A DNA stretch of 64,000 nt. It comes from Trachythela sp. YZ-2020. Its lineage: Eukaryota; Cnidaria; Anthozoa; Malacalcyonacea; Clavulariidae. Location: assembly GCA_016169945.1 (NCBI GenBank), contig JADLSH010000363.1:3610501-3674500 (forward strand), read 5' to 3'. Shown in pieces: positions 57,491 through 64,000 of this stretch (its first letter is position 1; each line of letters opens with the position of its first letter). Made by a program: the position numbers and the translations under genes. The notes beneath the pieces were generated by a model, which was given only the letters and a program-made list of their open reading frames with translations, made no database searches and was not told the origin of the DNA.

Positions 57491-58299
57491 ATAAATGTGT
57501 TTTTAAAATTAATTCTGTGTATGTGCTGTGTGTACATTGTACAATATTTTCCCGTCGTCCTATAATGATATATTCTCAATTTATTCAAATCGCCGTTAAC
57601 GACTTACAATTGACTTACAAACCTACGTATAGACTATAGAATTGCGTTTACATACAATGTTGGTATATGCTCGTAAATCTCGCTTAAAAATCACTGCTTT
57701 TCATCCTCTGCTATATACATCTAAAACGCTTGAACCTTTGTAAGGTTTAAATCCCTTTAAGAACAATGTTTATACATTCGCTTGGCAAACATATATTTGT
57801 ATTTCTCTATAAGACCTTAGCTATGCCGATTAAACTTTAAGATCTTCTCGTTTTAGAAAGCTATATTTTTGCTTGTTATTACTTCGCATATAAGGACACA
57901 TATTATTCATCTCAATAATATGCAGGAATAAAGAGATAACGTCATTGTAGCCCTACGTGGTGGCACTACGCTGTGGCGCTACGCTGTGGGGGTTGCAAAA
58001 CTCTCCACTGAGTGTAGTCAGGTGGTTTTCGATCCTGATTTTTGATGGTGTGAGTGAGGGTTTGTGAGGATGCTGCGGGTGTGTGAGGTGGAGTAAGAGT
58101 CAGTGGAGTATGGAGAATTATTTAGTATGCAGTAACGTAATCATAGGTCGAGTAACAATAGGGTTATAACGCCATCAGGTTACGAGTCACGAATATTTCT
58201 CTTTGATCTTGACCCTAATCCCGACCCAATCCCTAACCCTATTGTGTGCGTAACATGGACTTAGAACCAACAATAGGTACAGATCAATCGGGATTTTTG
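57491..58299. other. Intergenic, no gene seen
   Basis: Mostly unique AT-rich sequence. A G/T-rich patch lies at about 57950-58100. An inverted pair caatagggtta / taaccctattg brackets 58150-58245 with telomere-like ccctaa. Confidence 0.4.
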
Positions 58300-59090
58300 A
58301 GGGGGAGTAAGTGGGAGTGAGGGAGGGACGACTCATTATGTATAAAGTGAGGGGGAAGACTCATTAAGTATACAGTGAAAGGGACGGCTCATTAAGTATA
58401 CAGTGAGGGGGACGACTCAATAAGAATACAGTGAGAGGGACGACTCATTAAGTATACATGCAGTGAGAGGGGGACTACAGTATGCAGTAAGGGAGACGAG
58501 TCATTAGGTATGCAGTGAGAGGCGAACTACTCATTAAGTATGCAGTGAGGGGGACGACTCAATAAGAATACAGTGAGAGGGACGACTCATTAAGTATACA
58601 TGCAGTGAGAGGGGGACTACAGTATGCAGTAAGGGAGACGAGTCATTAGGTATGCAGTGAGAGGGGGACTACTCATTAAGTATGCAGTGAGGGGGACGAC
58701 TCATTAGGTATGCAGTGAGAGGGGGACTACTCATTAAGTATGCAGTGAGGGGGACGACTCAATAAGAATACAGTGAGAGGGACGACTCATTAAGTATACA
58801 TGCAGTGAGAGGGGGACTACAGTATGCAGTAAGGGAGACGAGTCATTAGGTATGCAGTGAGAGGGGAACTACTCATTAAGTATGCAGTGAGGGGGACGAC
58901 TCAATAAGAATACAGTGAGAGGGACGACTCATTAAGTATACATGCAGTGAGAGGGGGACTACAGTATGCAGTAAGGGAGACGAGTCATTAGGTATGCAGT
59001 GAGAGGGGAACTACTCATTAAGTATGCAGTGAGGGGGACGACTCATTAGGTATGTAGTGAGAGGGGAACTACTCAACAATTCAAGAGGGG
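58300..59090. repeat. Minisatellite with higher-order units
   Basis: Basic unit of about 30 bases (gggacgactcattaagtata then cagtgaga). A compound unit containing the marker gactcaataagaatacagtg recurs near 58414, 58556, 58757 and 58897, giving periods of about 140, 200 and 140. This is a higher-order repeat made by unequal exchange. Confidence 0.9.
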
Positions 59091-60454
59091 GAGAGTCATT
59101 AATTCGATGTAAAATGAAATTCGGCCATTAACCTTTCTCTACCAACACAACGAATTGATGTTGCAGTAAAACTAATTTTATTAATTTTACAATCAAAGAT
59201 AATAGACTGATGGCGCAGACAACAGGACCAAAAAGGTCCTAAATTAATTCAAACCATACATAAATTGATATCACTACATGCACACGCTAGTACTATGAGA
59301 CTCACAAAGTTACATCACGTCTCATAAAGCTACGTGGTTACACACAGATTAAGTTACAAACAAACATTCATAATTAAGAACAACATGACATAGAACACGA
59401 ACGACATTTAGCACACAAACGTTTTAGGCGCCATACCTGTTAAAGTTTCAGCAAAATTGATTAAATTACAATTGCTTGTATAGTTATTTTCCGTATTTTC
59501 TCAGTTTCTAAATGTTTTCCTGCTTTAAGCCTGATTATATCGTTTACATTACAGTATAAAAAACTCTTAATCTTTGACGCTAATCGTCTTTGAATTTTTA
59601 AGCAATATTCCCTGTTGCCTTAATTTTCCTCATTTTATTTCACTAAAATTGTTACTTTTTCACGGCCTGCTTTTCAAAATTAAAACTCACGAGTCGTATA
59701 ATTGTAGCGAATCGTTACTGGGCCGGGTTGTTAAGCTGTTACCGTTCGCAATTAACCAGCAGTTGTTGAACGAAAGGCGAGGCCGAGGATTGGGTATAAT
59801 AATTTAAACGTTCATGCAAGATGCGTGTTTTTATCGCTTAAAATTACACGATTTCCAGTGTTATATTCCAACTACGGGAGAATATCGGAGCTCCCGCAGA
59901 GATAACCTGCGGTGTTTAAACGTAGAGTCAAAATGGAACCACTCTTAATTGTCACTTTCGGTTGAAAACGAAAATATAATCACTAGAAAACTGCATATAT
60001 CGACACAAGCAGGGGCGCAGAGGTTGTAGCCTTCTCTACAGGCAACTCGGTGGCAAACGGCGAAATTATTTGGCAGAAATTGCATTGCTCTATATTTCGA
60101 AGAGCGCGCCAAGAGATTGGGAGCTAGTAATGAGGGGGAGGGGAGGGGGCGTGGCAGTAATAAAATTATCCCTCACTATCCACTGTTACCATCCTCTTGC
60201 CTATAAAATGATTACGAAATTCTGCCGTTTGCCACCAAGTTGCCGGCGGAGGAGGGTACAGAAGTGGAAGGCACATGCACTTACTGCTTTGACATTAATA
60301 CTCCACAAAATCCACATATTTCTGATGTATTCCTCTGTGATGTATTTTAAAGTAAGGTAAAATATTCTTTTATTCAACGGTTGTCAAAATTGTCGGTAAT
60401 TTTGAATAATAATGATTTCACCGCTTCACAAAGCCGAACAGATGTAAGCATAAG

Positions 60455-60745
60455 CAGGGGCGTAGGAGCGTATTCAACATTGGGGGGGCCGAAGCTCACG
60501 AGGCGCCACCATGGTTGGTGCCGAGCGAAATTTTTAAAAAATTTGAAGCCCCCAGATCGCCGGAAACGGCCGTTTCAGAGTCGTATCTGCCTCTTTTAGT
60601 TAGCTTGTTCAGGGAACTAAGCTGTTTCCATCATTTTCATGAAAATTCTTTTATTTTTTTGGGGGGCCGAAAGATATTCGGCCCCCCCTCATATAATATT
60701 GGGGGGGCCGCGGCCCCCCCGGCCCCCCCGCTTCCTACGCCACTG
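60455..60745. mobile_element. hAT-type MITE (CAGGGGCGTAGGAGC ends)
   Basis: 291 bp, ends CAGGGGCGTAGGAGC and GCTTCCTACGCCACTG in inverted similarity, flanked by the 8-bp duplication agcataag (60447-60454, 60746-60753). The empty site is near 16650 in P block copy 2. GC-rich with poly-G/C runs. Confidence 0.87.
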
Positions 60746-61670
60746 AGCATAAGTATATTCAGGTATTCTTGAAGAGAACTCTTCCAAAACAATCATAGAT
60801 ACGTACACGAAGCAAAATGTTTTGGCAACAAATGTCAAAATATTTGAACTTCACCAGATGACAATGAACATATGTTCTAGAATAGCGAGTTGACGTTTCT
60901 AATCTCTGATTGGTCACGCAATATAAACAATACTTATTGAAACGTCAATCAAATTAATTTTATAGACTGGTAGGAGCATTAAATACACCTACTGTTTTGA
61001 GAACAGTCAGTTGGAAGTCTAAGTTGGAAAGAAGAGTCAGAATTTCGAGCAGAACTTGGGAGGTTATACGAGTTGGTAGAATTGTAGGCAGGACGAGAGA
61101 AGGCCAAAAAGTTGAAAATCATTTCGAAGGCCTAGATTAATAAATTAGGTAAGACACACGAACTCAGGTTGTGTAACGCATATATATTAATAACTACTTA
61201 TTAACCGAAAGTAAGGTCTTTACGGTAAAATATTAAATATGGGTATTACGTGATTATTCGGACCGCTGATTAGTCAATCATATCGCGTAAACTACAGGAA
61301 CTAGCGCTTGCCATATAATAAGTAGCGTTGTTTGTATTTTATTTCTGGATAACAGTATGGACAGAGCGATTTGAAATTCACATGAATGACGAAGTTTTTT
61401 CAACGAGGGAATTTCTCTCAGAATTTGGAAACAATGAAAATATACAGATATAAGTAATATATTTTATGAAATTTTGAGGAAACCATACATATTTTAGACC
61501 TAACCAGCAGCAGTTGTGAAAAGATCAACTGTAAGCCCTCCAGCAGAAATCAACTGCTCCTGGGCTAAACTTCCTTCTACAAGAACCCTTCAACATTTTG
61601 TTTTATCGAACGAGATGCCCACATTTTAGGATATGATATATAGTATAGTTAACTAGAGCACACTCATAAC

Positions 61671-61745
61671 GCAGCTGTTAGCTCAGTTGTTTAAGCATCG
61701 AACTGTGAAGCGCTAGGTCATTGGTCGAAGTCCCTGTGTCGGAGC
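61671..61745 (+). repeat. tRNA-like SINE segment
   Basis: A-box-like ttagctcagttgt near 61678 and B-box-like ggtcgaagtcc near 61723. Twin of 17763-17840. Confidence 0.55.
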
Positions 61746-62565
61746 AACACCCAGGTCATAAAATAAGTGAGGGAGAAGGTGCTACCTTTGCTCGAAAAGC
61801 TGTAATTGGTTGTAAACCTTCACGTAATCTACTTTAATAGAGACGTTAAACCCGTATTCCACCGGTAACCTTTGTAGATATTGGGTTGTTAAAACCTGTT
61901 GGTGAACATAATTAATTCAAATTAAATATCAAAATGAAATGGCTCTCTGTTTCATTGGCAATGTTTATGTTCGCAACAAACAGAATAACAAAAAACTATG
62001 TGCATGTATATAATGCAATCAACGTCGTGATACGTGTATGCCCCTTTCAGACTGTGTTTAAAAAAATATTTACAAATTATCGCAATTCTCTGGCACGTTT
62101 CAGGGGAAAGTGGGGGTGTCCAGGGGAATGACTGGAAATAGGACTTAATAGAGAAGTGGGATTATCCGAATTGGAAGAAATTAACACAGGTAACTAACGT
62201 GAATTTCCATGCTAATATATGTGTTTCTTTGTTGTGAAGGGCGGTGGCAGTAACGGAAATTCAAGTTTTCCGGTGGGGGGAAAAGCCTCCTAAATTTCCG
62301 ACAAACCCCCCATTTACACCCAAAATAGCCTGTTTTTAGCCCTTTTAAGGTCAAAATTTCCGACAAATTGTCAATTTTCCGAGAAGGTGGAGAGCGGGGG
62401 GGGGGCGACCGCCCCTGGATATACTGAATACATCTCTGATGGTAGAAATGATTGGTACTCAAACACAAGGTTTGTGCAAAAAGTTTAACTGACTGGCATG
62501 CTTTACTATACGGTTGCAAAGAGCGTTTATGACCTCCACAAGGGCGTCATGTTTTCACCTCGGGA

Positions 62566-62642
62566 TCATCATGCCATCATCATCATGCCATCATCATGTC
62601 ATCATCATGCCATCATCATCATCATCATCTTCATCATCATCA
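62566..62642. repeat. (CAT)n microsatellite
   Basis: Imperfect catcatcatgcc units. They adjoin the 3' end of the minus-strand LINE that follows, so this is probably that element's repeat tail. Confidence 0.85.
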
Positions 62643-64000
62643 CACCGTTTGTCCCCTCAGGGGGGTCGGGCCTTCTTGTTATCTTCGTCCATCTTACACT
62701 ATCCTCTACCACATCTAGGACCACCACTTTACCGTCTTCTTTCACACAGTCCATCCATCTCTTTCCTGGCCTCCCTTTCGGTCTTTTACCATTTTCCACC
62801 CTTGGCATCCATGATTCTCTCTACGCATTTCAACATCTGTGCTAATAGTTTGATGCCTCTTTAGTTACCGAAGTCGTGTATGTTACCCTTGTTCTTCAAA
62901 ATCGGCAAAAAAATATCGATACGAGCCACGCTTCTCTATCCACACTGCCTGTAATATCCGATGGAGCCACTTTATGCCTTCTTCTCCCAATGCTATGGTA
63001 CCATCTCAAGTGTGACCTCATCTGGACCAGCTGTCTTGCCACATTTCATGTTGCTGACTGTACTCTTCACTTCCTGCATCGAGATGTCTGGCTGTGGTTC
63101 ATCATTCCGTGTTGCTGTGGGCATCTCGGCCGTGAAAAGGTTCTCCTCGTTGAGCAAAGTTAATAAGTACTCGTTCCATCTTGCTTTTACTTCCTCCCAT
63201 TTTACCTCTAGCGTTCCATCTGCACTGTTGATGAACGGTGATACTATCTTATCCTCCTGATTTTCCCTTCTTGTTTTCGCTATCTTGTAGATCTAGCCAC
63301 CGAGGGTTGGGTCTCTAGCTCTTCGTACAAGTCATTGCTCGCTCTTTCCTTAGCGTGTCGTACGGCCAACTTCGCTGTGGACTTCGCCTGTTTGTACTTT
63401 CTCGGCCTGGGCAGATGGGTGGAGCTCCACTTCTCTCCTTGCCTCCCTCTTCATTTTGATTGCATCCTGCACTTCCTCCGTTCACCACCATTCATCCCTA
63501 CTAACTTTCTTTCCTATCTTGCTTCTCCCACTGACTTTTTCCGCTGCTTTCACCATAATTGTTTTGAACTGGTTCCAATCGGTATCTGCCCTTCCTCTTT
63601 CAACTGAGCTCGGAAACTGCTGCAGCACCTCCTGTCGAAACTCCTCTGCCTTGGCACCTCTCAGTTTACCGTATTGTATTCTGGTCTCAGTTGAACACAG
63701 GTCTTTCTTCTTCCACTTTGACACATTCAAGGTCACCACCAAAGGCTTGTGCTGTGTCGCAACTGTTTCACTCGGTATTACTTTTGTGTCGTTGATGTAT
63801 TTCCACTGCGATTTCCGCACAATAACCATGTCTTTTTTCGCCTGTCGTCTTCAACTTCTGTAGGTGTACAGCTGACTGTCTAGCTTCTTGAACCATGTGT
63901 TGGTGATCATCCAGCCATTTAGACTGCACATTTTTAGTAATTGCAATCCTTCTTTGTTCTTAATGTCCTTCCCGAAACAGCCGATGCACTCCTCAAAACC
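62643..64000 (-). pseudogene. RTE-like non-LTR retrotransposon, internally deleted, running off the window
   Basis: Right to left: 64000-63830 encodes endonuclease sequence (KNKEGLQLL, TNTWFKK), 63829-63482 its end (VATQHKPLVV) and linker, about 63330-63010 the RT entry (SNMKCGKTAGPDEVTLEMV), about 62910-62840 'NIHDFGNYRGIKLLAQMLK'-like sequence (with a stop in place of the Tyr), then a jump to the element's C-terminus at about 62805-62645 (RPKGRPGKRWMDCVKED, RRPDP). Nearly all of the catalytic RT domain is missing, with several stops. The order and wording of motifs match RTE-type elements often mis-annotated as craniofacial development protein 2. The (CAT)n run at 62566 is the likely 3' tail. 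Confidence 0.82.

Larger units (their letters stand above)
59130..62560. repeat. P block, copy 4
   Basis: Collinear with 15420-18960. It begins at accaacacaacgaattgatg and ends at the 'acaaggtttgtgcaaaaagt' segment shared with 2024 and 50825. A MITE at 60455-60745 is unique to this copy. No gene believed. Confidence 0.75.

Noticed and set aside
60070..60360. 96-residue frame in P block copy 4
   Set aside because: The frame starts at TTG and is not preserved in the collinear P block copy 2 (16300-16600).
62514..62864. Serine/histidine-rich open frames near 62.6 kb
   Set aside because: Produced by the (CAT)n microsatellite and the antisense of a LINE C-terminus.
1..64000. CRISPR array or prokaryotic operon
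   Set aside because: Tandem repeats here lack uniform spacers and no cas-like or operon-like genes are present. The coding content is animal-type.

Overview
The window is AT-rich, repeat-dense animal DNA with no bacterial-type gene packing. Three class A (rhodopsin-like) GPCRs with uninterrupted seven-helix exons, a Penelope-like retroelement with a GIY-YIG domain, many non-LTR retrotransposon remnants, tRNA-derived SINEs, hAT-type MITEs and degenerate TTAGGG-type repeats fit an invertebrate metazoan. A cnidarian, probably an anthozoan, is my best guess, but that is inference from overall character.

The only convincing host genes are three paralogous receptors on the + strand at 10699-11772, 36396-37514 and 51685-52721. 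Each sits in a large duplicated unit. Upstream blocks recur at 7320-10698 and 26549-36395. Downstream 'D' blocks recur at 2200-5600, 12500-14680, 37560-43890 and 52850-55810, with a fragment at 23810-24140. 'P' blocks recur at 1-2160, 6200-7000, 15400-18960, 46540-50930 and 59130-62560. The window is therefore a tandemly expanded receptor cluster of about four units. The leftmost D copy has no receptor in front of it inside the window.

Because the units are paralogous, many transposon insertions have an 'empty site' in a sister unit, which gives exact boundaries and target-site duplications (TSDs). Examples are hAT-like elements at 2625-3176, 17939-18378 and 60455-60745, a mariner-like MITE at 26988-27139 and a 7.2-kb Penelope composite at 28929-36116. 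The composite holds two head-to-head Penelope copies, one of them split by a non-LTR retrotransposon with endonuclease and reverse-transcriptase frames. Other LINE remnants lie at 7909-9519, 19523-23640 (split), 24888-25967, 42429-43345 and 62643-64000.

Satellite-like arrays lie at 14918-15195, 20395-20641 and 56004-59090. All three receptor exons are preceded by a conserved branch point, pyrimidine tract and AG, with an open conserved frame reaching back to that AG. This suggests an unannotated upstream exon, which the third receptor needs because it has no suitable ATG. Most other short open frames lie in repeats and are not believed to be genes.
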